Shown piece by piece: positions 24,523-31,566 of a DNA stretch of 41,147 nucleotides; positions within the stretch are counted from its first letter, which is position 1, and every line of letters begins with the position of its first letter. The notes under the pieces are model-generated. The model searched no databases and had not been told where the DNA came from. It worked only from the letters and a program-made list of their open reading frames with translations. Position numbers and translations under genes: made by a program. The DNA comes from Anaerozeibacter quisquiliarum (GTDB taxonomy: Bacteria; Bacillota; Clostridia; Christensenellales; Aristaeellaceae), in the NCBI GenBank assembly GCA_051162045.1, contig JBISDI010000035.1; one strand, 5' to 3'.

Positions 24523-25047
24523 ATGAAGAATCTCTATATCGTTGGCGGTACGATGGGCGTTGGAAAAACGACGGTTTGTCAGATCATGAAAAGCAGGCTG
24601 TGCCATTCCGTTTTCCTCGACGGAGACTGGTGCTGGGACATGCATCCGTTTCAAGTAACGGAGGAGACGAAGCGGATGGTGGTGGAGAACATATGCTTTC
24701 TCCTGAACAACTTTCTCAGGTGCTCGGCCTATGAGAACATCATTTTTTGCTGGGTCTTGCATGAACAGGCGATTTGGGACGACATTCTGGCAAGGCTGTC
24801 ACTGGGCGGCGTAAAGCTCCATGCTGTTTCCTTAACGTGCACGGAGGAGGCGCTGACGGCACGGCTGCAAAAGGATGTGGAGGCCGGGATCCGCACGGAA
24901 GACGTCATTGAACGGAGCGTCCGGCGGCTGCCGATGTATGGACGGCTGAACGCGCGCAAGGTAGATGTATCGGCGCTCTCCCCGGAACAGGTTGCGGAAC
25001 GCATTTTGGACAGCCGGGGGTGCGCAGAGCTGCGGGGTTCCAATTAA
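24523..25047 (+). CDS. P-loop nucleotide kinase-like protein
   Basis: 174 residues with a Walker A motif GGTMGVGKTT at 8-17 and a nucleoside/shikimate-kinase-like layout: FLDGDWCWDM after the second strand, a helical lid region, ENIIFCWVLHEQAIWDD, and a basic segment in TARLQKDVEAGIRTEDVIER. The C-terminus carries the DVSALSPEQVAERIL pattern of small-molecule kinases. The substrate is unknown. ATG 24523 is chosen; GTG 24517 is in frame and neither has a strong ribosome binding site. The gene after it is a small unknown protein, 21 bases on. Confidence 0.78.
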   Translation: MKNLYIVGGTMGVGKTTVCQIMKSRLCHSVFLDGDWCWDMHPFQVTEETKRMVVENICFLLNNFLRCSAYENIIFCWVLHEQAIWDDILARLSLGGVKLHAVSLTCTEEALTARLQKDVEAGIRTEDVIERSVRRLPMYGRLNARKVDVSALSPEQVAERILDSRGCAELRGSN

Positions 25048-25068
25048 ACGGGTAGAGGAGGATTCCAA

Positions 25069-25239
25069 ATGGCGTATCGGGCAATTGTGATCGAGTATTC
25101 GCCCAAGGCGGAGGACATGGCCGCCAGGATCGAAAAAACGGCCAATGAAATGGAGAAGGAAGGATACGAGCTGGTCACCTTCTCCGTTACGGGATCCGCC
25201 AAGGCGGTCGCCGTATTCGAAAAGGTGTCCAAGGCATAA
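25069..25239 (+). CDS. Small DUF4177-like protein
   Basis: 56 residues, started at ATG 25069 after GAGGAGG. It reads as one strand (YRAIVIEYS), a helix (EDMAARIEKTANEMEKEGYE) and two strands (LVTFSVTGSAKAVAVFEKV). This is the compact pattern of DUF4177-type proteins, including the GYELV turn. Function is unknown. It may share a transcript with the P-loop protein upstream. Confidence 0.78.
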   Translation: MAYRAIVIEYSPKAEDMAARIEKTANEMEKEGYELVTFSVTGSAKAVAVFEKVSKA

Positions 25240-25285
25240 CGCCTGTTCCGGATTCCTTTTATCATAAAAACTTTCCGCAGCCCCC

Positions 25286-25316
25286 TTGACTGTCCCCTTG
25301 GGGGTGGGCTTATGCT
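25286..25316 (+). promoter_or_regulatory. MerR-type promoter with 19-bp spacer
   Basis: TTGACT (25286-25291) and TATGCT (25311-25316) are 19 bp apart, the over-long spacing that MerR proteins correct by bending DNA. The spacer holds a dyad centred on CCCCTTGGGG. The ATG is only 18 bases beyond the -10, so the mRNA leader is close to the ribosome binding site alone. This points to autoregulation. Confidence 0.8.
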
Positions 25317-25334
25317 ACCGATGAGGTGATAAGA

Positions 25335-26210
25335 ATGTTGATTGCGGAAGTTTGCAAGGCGACGGGGCTGACCAAAAAGGCTGTCGAATACTATACGGAG
25401 CAGGGGCTTATCGCGCCCGCCCTCCTTTCAAACGGATACCGGGATTTTTCTGAGAGCGATGCGGAAAAACTCCGGAAGATCCGCGTGCTGCGCCTATTGG
25501 ATATGAATCTCCCCGAGATTCAGGAGGCGCTTTCGGATTCTTCTGGAGAAGTGTTTCATAAGATGGCGCTCAAGCGCAGCATGGAGATCCGGAGGGATGC
25601 CGCCAAGAGCAGGCTGCTTCAGCGGCTCGCCTCAGGTGAAGACGTGGAAGCCGTCGCCGGGGAAGCCCAGGCGCTGGAGGCGCAGGAAGTCGTTGCCGAG
25701 CGGCTGCTCAATCGGTTCCCCGGGTATTACGGCCGATTCCTTTGCTTGCACTTCGCCCGGTTTTTAACCGATCCGGTGAGCACACAGGCGCAACGCGCCG
25801 CCTTTGACCGGGTTGTGCGCTTCTTGGACGGGATGCCTGCCCTTACGTTTCCCGAGGATGTACAGGCGCTGCTTGCGGAGAGCACGGCCAAGATGGACAA
25901 TCAACTGGCTGAATCGCAGCTGACACAGATGGGAGAGGCCTTCCGCGACATGGACGCCTTCTATGCCAAGAACAAGGAGGCGCTGGATGCATACGCGCAG
26001 TTTCGCGCTTCCGATGCGTATCGGAACTCCCCGGTGTACCGCTTGCGGCAGATAATGAAAGACTTTTTCTCGGGCAGCGGCTACTACGATGAATTCCTCC
26101 CCGCGATGGAGGCGCTGAGCCCCGCTTATGCCGCGTACCGCAGGCAGTTGGAGATGGCCAATGAGAAATTCCTGGCCGAGCATCTCGAATACAAAGACCT
26201 GGAGGGATGA
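25335..26210 (+). CDS. MerR-family transcriptional regulator
   Basis: 291 residues. Residues 1-70 are the MerR winged helix: LIAEVCKATGLTKKAVEYYT, then GYRDFSESDAEKLRKIRVLR and LDMNLPEIQEALSD. After a dimerisation helix, residues 110-290 form a long all-helical effector domain (YYGRFLCLHFARFL, ESQLTQMGEAFRDMDAFYAK, YRLRQIMKDFFSGSGYY) without the cysteines of metal sensors. This is like drug or small-molecule-sensing members such as those with a large C-terminal domain. ATG 25335 follows GAGGTG; GTG 25326 lies inside that site. No target gene is adjacent, so it may regulate itself and distant genes. Confidence 0.88.
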   Translation: MLIAEVCKATGLTKKAVEYYTEQGLIAPALLSNGYRDFSESDAEKLRKIRVLRLLDMNLPEIQEALSDSSGEVFHKMALKRSMEIRRDAAKSRLLQRLASGEDVEAVAGEAQALEAQEVVAERLLNRFPGYYGRFLCLHFARFLTDPVSTQAQRAAFDRVVRFLDGMPALTFPEDVQALLAESTAKMDNQLAESQLTQMGEAFRDMDAFYAKNKEALDAYAQFRASDAYRNSPVYRLRQIMKDFFSGSGYYDEFLPAMEALSPAYAAYRRQLEMANEKFLAEHLEYKDLEG

Positions 26211-26339
26211 GCAGGATCTCATGGCGCGGCGCGTCTCGGACGGGGTCGCTGACCACGCTGGGACTGCCCGCGCAACCGTCGCGAAATGACAACTATGAAG
26301 GGAAAAAGCGACCATAATGGAATAGGCCAACATGAAAAC

Positions 26340-26360
26340 CCGGCATTGCGCCGGATTTTT
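26340..26360 (+). terminator. Terminator after merR
   Basis: CCGGC (26340-26344) pairs with GCCGG (26350-26354), followed by ATTTTTC. It lies about 130 bases beyond the MerR stop; nothing else was seen in 26211-26339. Confidence 0.55.
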
Positions 26361-26362
26361 CT

Positions 26363-26445
26363 ATGTGAACGGTTTGCTTGCGAAAAGCAAAATTTCGTAA
26401 ATATTAACACAAAAACGCCCGCAGGCACACCGTTCACATCGACGG
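26363..26445. repeat. Inverted repeat with tRNA-Val anticodon-like arms
   Basis: ATGTGAACGGT (26363-26373) and ACCGTTCACAT (26429-26439) are perfect 11-base inverted arms. The right arm lies within 26425-26445, which matches the anticodon arm of the nearby tRNA-Val in 19 of 21 bases (tRNA strand, 26557-26537), in opposite orientation. A seven-pair hairpin (TTTGCTT/AAGCAAA) lies between the arms. It could be the trace of an element that used the tRNA gene as a target. Confidence 0.6.
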
Positions 26446-26475
26446 CCAAAGAAGCAAATTTTATGAAATGTGTAT

Positions 26476-26499
26476 AAGAAAACCGCCCTTATCGGGCGG
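26476..26499 (-). terminator. Terminator of the tRNA-Val transcript
   Basis: On the minus strand CCGCCC, loop GATAA, GGGCGG, then TTTTCTT. It lies six bases beyond the tRNA CCA end. Confidence 0.85.
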
Positions 26500-26504
26500 A
26501 ATTT

Positions 26505-26580
26505 TGGTGGTCTGTACTGGACTCGAACCAGTGACCCCATCGATGTGAACGATGTGCTCTACCAACTGAGCCAACAGACC
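26505..26580 (-). tRNA. tRNA-Val (anticodon CAC)
   Basis: On the minus strand the cloverleaf is complete: acceptor GGTCTGT with ACAGACC, D arm GCTC/GAGC, anticodon stem CATCG/CGATG around TTCACAT (anticodon CAC, codon GTG), variable loop of five, T arm ACTGG/CCAGT with TTCGAGT, discriminator A and an encoded CCA. 76 bases with CCA. Its own promoter and terminator flank it. Confidence 0.95.
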
Positions 26581-26608
26581 AAACTTTTGATAAATCCTAC
26601 CAGCTGGT

Positions 26609-26633
26609 TCTACCAACTGAGCCAACAGACCAA
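26609..26633 (-). repeat. Copy of the tRNA-Val 5' segment upstream of the tRNA
   Basis: 25 bases identical to 26558-26582, 51 bases away, in the same orientation. On the minus strand it starts at the exact first bases of the tRNA (GGTCTGTTGGCTCAG) and ends after the D loop. The rest of the cloverleaf is missing. It lies in the leader between the promoter and the intact tRNA. It is either a tRNA remnant left by a deletion or an attachment-site scar. Confidence 0.85.
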
Positions 26634-26664
26634 GGCGGGTTCGCAAACACCGGCGACGCAATCT

Positions 26665-26693
26665 ATATTACCATGGGAGGAGAGACTTGTCAA
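26665..26693 (-). promoter_or_regulatory. Promoter of the tRNA-Val unit
   Basis: On the minus strand TTGACA (26693-26688), 17 bp, TAATAT (26670-26665). Transcription would start near 26658 and pass the partial tRNA copy before the intact tRNA. Confidence 0.75.
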
Positions 26694-27036
26694 CCCTCAA
26701 ATCGCATTAAATCAGCGCGATAGTTTGCGTTTGTCAATGGTGTGGCCCAAAGAGGGATGCGTGGCGCTGAAGGAGGCTAGGTCAGCCGAGCGTAGGCATG
26801 GCCTGGTTGCTCCATGCCAAATGGGTTCGCGGCTTCTCGTTGAGTTCATGAAACGCCTGCGGATTTCTGACCGCGCAATATAAACTGTGCAAACTTAGGG
26901 CGGCAAAATTGCACGCCTCTGTCGAGGGCGCGCCCATCGATGTGGTGAACTGAGCGACGAGGGGATAAAGTAGGCACGGACGCGGGGGAGACGGTCCCGA
27001 CGTCCGGCCTTGGCGTCGATTTGCGATGGTCGGGCG
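26694..27036. other. Gene-free stretch between tRNA promoter and catabolic operon
   Basis: No supported gene on either strand. No strong terminator for the minus-strand operon is visible. The best structure is a six-pair outer stem (CCCGAC/GTCGGG, about 26996-27037) without a T run. Confidence 0.5.
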
Positions 27037-27864
27037 TTACTTCTGCTCCAGGCGAAGCGAGAAGTGGGCGATGTCGTCTTGCAGGAAGTGGGCGACGGGC
27101 TTGCCGTTTTCGGCCGTCTCGGAGGCGCCGCCGAAGCGGTAACCGCGTCTCTCCAGGTGCCAGCGGGCGCGGCGCATGTCGTTGACGCCGATCGACAGGG
27201 GCCCGCGCTCGCCGCGCGGGGGGAGACCCAGCACCTCCATGCCCAGCATCTTTGAGATCGCGCTGCGCGTGAGATGCTCGATCCGCGCCCAGTCGCCCGC
27301 CACAACCGCGTCGTCCGGCACCATCCAGCTGCCGCCGACGGCGCGCACCTTGGGGAATGCCAGGTAGTCGAGGAAGTTCTTTTCGTTGACGCCGCCGGTG
27401 GGCACAAAGCGCACCTGCGTGTAGGGCGCGGCCAGCGCCTTGATCATGCCCAGGCCGCCCAGCGCCTCGGCCGGGAAGAACTTGATCGTCTCGATGCCCA
27501 TCGACAGCGCCATCTCGATGTCGGAGGGGTTGGCGCAGCCGGGCAGCACCGCGATGCCGCGCCGCCCGCAGTGCTGAACGACCGCCGGGTTGAAGCCGGG
27601 CGATACGATGTAGCCCGCGCCCGCGTCGATCGCCCGATCGACCTGCTCGGTCGTCAGCACCGTGCCCGCGCCCAGCAGGATGTCCGGACGCTGCGCATGC
27701 ACATTGCGGATCGCCTGCTCGGCGGCGGCGGTGCGGAAGGTGATTTCCGCCACTGGCAGCCCCCCGCGGTCGAGCGCCTCGCACAGCGGCACCGCGTCCT
27801 CGGCCTTTTCCACCTTGATGACCGGCACCAGCCCGGCCAGCGACAGCTTGTCCAGCATGTCCAT
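27037..27864 (-). CDS. KDPG/KHG aldolase with a half VOC domain at the C-terminus
   Basis: 275 residues. Residues 1-213 are a class I 2-keto-3-deoxy-6-phosphogluconate aldolase, which splits KDPG to pyruvate and glyceraldehyde-3-phosphate. E40 lies in VAEITFRT, the Schiff-base lysine K128 in IKFFPAEALGG, and the phosphate loop in FVPTGGVN. Residues 222-275 (SIGVNDMRRARWHLERRGYR to HFLQDDIAHFSLRLEQK) match the second half of the VOC domain that many clostridial KDPG aldolases carry; the first half is missing. The start is ATG 27864 after GGGAGGACGAACCG, not the frame ATG at 27894. It is the last gene of the operon, 26 bases after the cupin isomerase. No KDPG-forming dehydratase lies nearby, so the substrate may differ. 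Confidence 0.9.
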   Translation of the reverse strand: MDMLDKLSLAGLVPVIKVEKAEDAVPLCEALDRGGLPVAEITFRTAAAEQAIRNVHAQRPDILLGAGTVLTTEQVDRAIDAGAGYIVSPGFNPAVVQHCGRRGIAVLPGCANPSDIEMALSMGIETIKFFPAEALGGLGMIKALAAPYTQVRFVPTGGVNEKNFLDYLAFPKVRAVGGSWMVPDDAVVAGDWARIEHLTRSAISKMLGMEVLGLPPRGERGPLSIGVNDMRRARWHLERRGYRFGGASETAENGKPVAHFLQDDIAHFSLRLEQK

Positions 27865-27890
27865 CGGTTCGTCCTCCCTGCCAAATGTGC

Positions 27891-28475
27891 TCATTTCCAC
27901 CGGGGATTGTCCTCAAGCACGGGCACGCCGTCCCGCTCTACCAGGATCTTTCGGAAGCCCTTTTGCTCGATCGTGCCGTAGTCGTGGCCGGCGTTGGCGG
28001 GAAACGCGAAGAAGGTGACCAATCGCTCGCGCCCGGTGTTGATCGAGCGGTGCGCCCAGCGGGGCGGGATGTACAGCCCCGCGCCCGGGCGCAGCCACTG
28101 GATATCCACGTCGCCCTCGGGCGTCTCCATCAGCATCGCGCCCTCGCCGCTCAGGCAGTAGTACACCTCGGCGGTCTCAATCACGGTGTGGAAGTGCCCC
28201 TTGGTCATGAAGTATTCGTCGCCCACCTTGCCCGGCATCACGATGCTGGTGCCGTAGCGCAGCTCGCCCGGTTGCTCGGGGATTTGCTCAAGCTCAAAGA
28301 ACTCGTACAGCTGCGCATCGCCCGCGTCCACGATGGCCTGCGCGGCCGCGCGGTCAGCGAACTGTTCCAACAGGTTCGACACGTACCGCTTGGTCGGCTG
28401 CGCTTTACCGCTTGCGCATTGGCCGGTTTTGAGGTCAAAATCAATCACGAAAGGAAAAGCGTTCGCCCTGTTCAT
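27891..28475 (-). CDS. Cupin-type glucose-6-phosphate isomerase
   Basis: 194 residues, close in sequence to the archaeal cupin phosphoglucose isomerase (PF06560), which interconverts glucose-6-phosphate and fructose-6-phosphate with a bound metal. The metal ligands are visible: H94 and H96 in TKGHFHTVIETAEVYY, E103 and H142 in PPRWAHRSIN. The C-terminal block HDYGTIEQKGFRKILVE and the final NPRWK are also family features. ATG 28475 follows AGAGGGGGT. The family is unrelated to the ordinary PGI, so this copy is probably dedicated to the operon and may act on another aldose or ketose phosphate. Confidence 0.9.
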   Translation of the reverse strand: MNRANAFPFVIDFDLKTGQCASGKAQPTKRYVSNLLEQFADRAAAQAIVDAGDAQLYEFFELEQIPEQPGELRYGTSIVMPGKVGDEYFMTKGHFHTVIETAEVYYCLSGEGAMLMETPEGDVDIQWLRPGAGLYIPPRWAHRSINTGRERLVTFFAFPANAGHDYGTIEQKGFRKILVERDGVPVLEDNPRWK

Positions 28476-28504
28476 ATCCAGTAAACCCCCTCTGAAGATT
28501 GGCA

Positions 28505-29437
28505 TTATCCCTTGGCGAGCGTGCCGCACAGCTGTAGCCGCTCGCCGCTGATGTCGATGTCGAAGACCTCCGCGATTACCTGCGTCCAGCCGTGGATGAA
28601 GTAGATCCAGCCGTCCTCGATGACCAGGCTGCGCTCGGCCTTCTGCGCCTCGGCCTGACGCATGAACTCGAGCGTGCCGCGGTAGTTGAATTCCCACGCG
28701 ATGCCGCCGGTTGGGAAGCGGCAGCCGTCGGTCAGCGGCGAGCCGGGCCGATCCTTGCCGAGGCCGGTGGCGTTGACCACCAGCGAGCCCGCGGGCAGCG
28801 ATCCGACGATCCGATCGTTGAGCTCGGGCGACGGGCACAGGTGGAAGCTCAGCGGCACGCGCGAATCTTTCAGCACATTGACCGCCTCCGAAAGCCGGGG
28901 CGCGCTGCGGTTGGTCAGGTGGAGGCGCGCCGGGATGTTCTCCCCGTGCTTATGCTCGGATACGTACGCGCTGATCGACAGCGCGCTGCCGCCCGCGCCC
29001 AACACGCATACCTCGGCCTGCGGGTGGTCGAGCCAGTAGTTCTTCGGCAAAAACGCGTCGAGCGCCAGCCCCGCGGTGATCGGGTCCTTGGCATGGCCGC
29101 AGAGCCGGCCGTCGCGCTTTGAGATCGACGACAGCTCGCCGAACATCTCGGCATAGGGATCGAGGTAGTCGAACATGTCCCGGCAGGCGGCGTACAGGTC
29201 GATCTTGTGCGTCGTGACCAGCGCGCCCAGGCTCAGCGGATCGCCCTTAATGAAGGAGACCACCGCGCGATAGTCCTCGGCCGGGGCGTGGATCGCGATA
29301 TCGATGCCCACGATGCGGGCGTCGAGCCCAAGCGCCTCGGCCCACTTGGGAAACACCCTCATGATCGAGGACTGGCCGGTGGTGACGCCGATAAAGTACA
29401 TCGTGGGGTGCTCGGCCTTGGGGGGCAGTTTGCCCAT
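28505..29437 (-). CDS. Shikimate dehydrogenase-like (AroE family) oxidoreductase
   Basis: 310 residues with the AroE two-domain layout. The N-terminal substrate domain has a modified S-x-S motif (TTGQSSIMRVFPKWAEALGL), the catalytic lysine K78 in VTTHKID and D118 in GHAKDPITAG. The Rossmann part begins at VCVLGAGGSALS (147-151) and has LVVNATGLGKDRPGSPL. The C-terminal helix contains QVIAEVFDID. K and D are kept, so it is probably an active NAD(P) enzyme, but the substrate motifs (N-T-D-G to A-K-D-P, P-F-K to T-H-K) are altered. Its place among sugar genes, with no other aromatic pathway gene, argues for a polyol or cyclic sugar-like substrate. ATG 29437 follows GAGGAG; GTG 29446 is in frame. 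Confidence 0.85.
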   Translation of the reverse strand: MGKLPPKAEHPTMYFIGVTTGQSSIMRVFPKWAEALGLDARIVGIDIAIHAPAEDYRAVVSFIKGDPLSLGALVTTHKIDLYAACRDMFDYLDPYAEMFGELSSISKRDGRLCGHAKDPITAGLALDAFLPKNYWLDHPQAEVCVLGAGGSALSISAYVSEHKHGENIPARLHLTNRSAPRLSEAVNVLKDSRVPLSFHLCPSPELNDRIVGSLPAGSLVVNATGLGKDRPGSPLTDGCRFPTGGIAWEFNYRGTLEFMRQAEAQKAERSLVIEDGWIYFIHGWTQVIAEVFDIDISGERLQLCGTLAKG

Positions 29438-29442
29438 GATAA

Positions 29443-30474
29443 TCACTCCTCTGCAAGTTGGATGAGTACCTTCTGAACGCCGTCTTTTCCCGCATCGATG
29501 TACTCATAGGCTTCTTGGATCTGCTCAAGGCCAAACGTCCGGGAGATGAGCGGTGCTGTTTTTATGCGGCCATCCGCGAGGAACCGTAGGCTATCTTCAT
29601 AATCATCCTGCACGTACATCAGCGTGCCGATCAGCGAATACTCCCGATCCTGTACATTCGCGATATTGATTGCGGGCAGCCCCGCATAGACACCGACGAT
29701 GACAATGGGCGTCCCCTTGCCCACAATATCCAACACCTGGTTGAGCGCTCGCGGGCTGGCGCTGCATTCATAAACGGCGTCGGGGCCGTCCTCGCCGAAT
29801 GCATCCCGTATCGCCTGCTCAAGCGAGGCATTCCCTACGTGGATGGGGTAGTCGATGCCCACCTCCTCGGCCAGCGTAAGCTTATGGTCGGATATGTCGG
29901 TGATCATGACCGAATCAGCGCCCATCGCCTTCGCAGCTTGAGCCAGCAGATTGCCGATGGTCCCCGCGCCGATTACGAGGATGTTCTTCCCCTCGACCTG
30001 TGCAAGACCGCGCTTTATCGCGTGCACACCCACGGCCAGCGGCTCGACGAGCGCGCCCTCGTCAAACGAGAGCTGCTCCGGCATCTTCGTGAAGAGATGC
30101 GCGTCCGCCGCGAAATACTCCGAATAAGCCCCCGTGCACTGACACCCGATGACCTTGAGCGTTTCGCAAACGTTGTAACGCCCCTCCCTGCACGGGCGGC
30201 AACGACCGCACACCTGCTGCGGTCTCAGCACGACCCGGTCGCCCACCCTGAGGTTTTTTACCGATTTCCCAAGCGCCACGACCTCTCCGCTCGCCTCATG
30301 CCCCATGACGATGGGTGCGTGCACAAACGGATGCTTGCCGTGAAAGGCGTGGATGTCCGATCCACAGACGCCGATGGTACGCACGGCGATCAGCGCTTGA
30401 TCGTCGCCCGGCACGGGGACGGGCACATCGATCATTTGGAATCCCTGAGTGCGCACAAGCAATGCCTGTCTCAT
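29443..30474 (-). CDS. Zinc-dependent MDR dehydrogenase 1
   Basis: 343 residues of the medium-chain zinc alcohol/polyol dehydrogenase family. Catalytic zinc ligands are C37 (GVCGSDIH), H59 and E60 (MGHEASG). Structural zinc is bound by C89, C92, C95 and C103 in VCGRCRPCREGRYNVC. The NAD-binding turn is GAGTIGNL, followed by ITDISDHKL, where the Asp at the end of the second strand favours NAD. It is closest in pattern to sorbitol/threonine and hexonate dehydrogenases. ATG 30474 follows GGAGGGG, and the stop is five bases before the AroE-like start. Substrate unknown. Confidence 0.9.
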   Translation of the reverse strand: MRQALLVRTQGFQMIDVPVPVPGDDQALIAVRTIGVCGSDIHAFHGKHPFVHAPIVMGHEASGEVVALGKSVKNLRVGDRVVLRPQQVCGRCRPCREGRYNVCETLKVIGCQCTGAYSEYFAADAHLFTKMPEQLSFDEGALVEPLAVGVHAIKRGLAQVEGKNILVIGAGTIGNLLAQAAKAMGADSVMITDISDHKLTLAEEVGIDYPIHVGNASLEQAIRDAFGEDGPDAVYECSASPRALNQVLDIVGKGTPIVIVGVYAGLPAINIANVQDREYSLIGTLMYVQDDYEDSLRFLADGRIKTAPLISRTFGLEQIQEAYEYIDAGKDGVQKVLIQLAEE

Positions 30475-30499
30475 ATTCTGCCCCTCCGTTCGCCTGCGT

Positions 30500-31549
30500 T
30501 TAGTCGAACACGACGACGATCTTCTCCGCGTCCTTTCGGTCATGCACCGCCTTGTGATAGGCTGCGTTTGCGTCCTTAAACGGGAATCTGTGCGTCATGA
30601 CCGGAAGGATCGTCGAGCGGCGGTATTTGAGCAGCGTCATGGCTTCCTCGAACAGGTTGGTATAGCGGATCACCGGCACATAGGTAATCCCGTGCATGAC
30701 GGAACTGGCCATAGGCATCGGCGTTCCGTCGTTGACCAACAGCCCGATCAGGCAGACGGTTCCGCCGTCGCGCACCAGGCGCTGGGCCTGGTCATAAGTC
30801 TCGTCGGTACCGGCGCATTCAAACGCGTACATCGCGCCGAGGCCCCCGGTCATTGCCCGAACGCGCGCCTCGGCATCCTCGCATTCCCGCACGTTGAAGA
30901 CATGCGTCGCGCCCATCTGACGTGCCATATCCAGCTTCATCGGCGTGCGGCCCAGGCAGATGATCATCCCGGCTCCGATGGTCTTGAGCGCGTGAATGGT
31001 CATGAGCGCAATCGGGCCGTCCCCGATCACGACCGCATTGTCGCTAAATCCAATGCCCGTGTTGCGGACCGCCTGTAACCCGACGACAAACGGCTCGATC
31101 AGCGCACCTTCCTCAAATCTCATGCTGTCCGGCATTTCATAGACCAACTCCTGAGGCCAGGCGACATACTCGGCCATGCAGCCGTTTCCGGGCGGCGTGC
31201 CCATAAAAGACATATGGCGGCAGAAGTTGTAGCGACCCGCGCGGCACGCGTTGCAGCGCCAGCAGGGAATGCCCGGCTCGATCACGACGCGCTCGCCGAC
31301 CCTGTGGCCTTGGACATCCGACCCCAGCTCGGCGATCACGCCCGAGCACTCGTGCCCCAGAATCAGCGGCTCCGTGAGCACGAACGGCCCAATCCGCCCG
31401 TCCTTGTAAAAATGCACGTCGGAGCCGCAGATGCCCGCGGCCTGAATCTTGACCAGCACCTCGCCCGCCTTGGGCTGCGGAATCGGCACCTCGCGCAACT
31501 CCATGCTCTCGCCGCCCTGCGCAAACCAAGCCTTCATCGTTCCGTTCAC
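30500..31549 (-). CDS. Zinc-dependent MDR dehydrogenase 2 (polyol dehydrogenase-like)
   Basis: 349 residues, same family as its neighbour but clearly diverged. Catalytic C41 (GICGSDVHFYKDGRIG), H66 and E67 (LGHECSG); structural C96, C99, C102 and C110 (CWRCNACRAGRYNFC). The segment HFYKDGRIGPFVLTEPLILG is characteristic of sorbitol and xylitol dehydrogenases. The coenzyme turn is GDGPIALM, with Asp replacing the usual Ala. The start is GTG 31549, seven bases after AGGGGGT; ATG 31537 is possible. Two dehydrogenases side by side suggest successive oxidation or oxidation and reduction of one substrate. Confidence 0.9.
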   Translation of the reverse strand: MNGTMKAWFAQGGESMELREVPIPQPKAGEVLVKIQAAGICGSDVHFYKDGRIGPFVLTEPLILGHECSGVIAELGSDVQGHRVGERVVIEPGIPCWRCNACRAGRYNFCRHMSFMGTPPGNGCMAEYVAWPQELVYEMPDSMRFEEGALIEPFVVGLQAVRNTGIGFSDNAVVIGDGPIALMTIHALKTIGAGMIICLGRTPMKLDMARQMGATHVFNVRECEDAEARVRAMTGGLGAMYAFECAGTDETYDQAQRLVRDGGTVCLIGLLVNDGTPMPMASSVMHGITYVPVIRYTNLFEEAMTLLKYRRSTILPVMTHRFPFKDANAAYHKAVHDRKDAEKIVVVFD

Positions 31550-31566
31550 GGCGAAACCCCCTTCAA

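Noticed and set aside
26470..26883. A 137-codon frame crossing the tRNA-Val region
   Set aside because: It runs antisense through a tRNA, its terminator and its promoter, and shows no protein-like composition.
29839..30579. Long + strand frames opposite the dehydrogenase and other operon genes
   Set aside because: They mirror codon bias of the minus-strand genes and contain none of the expected domain motifs.
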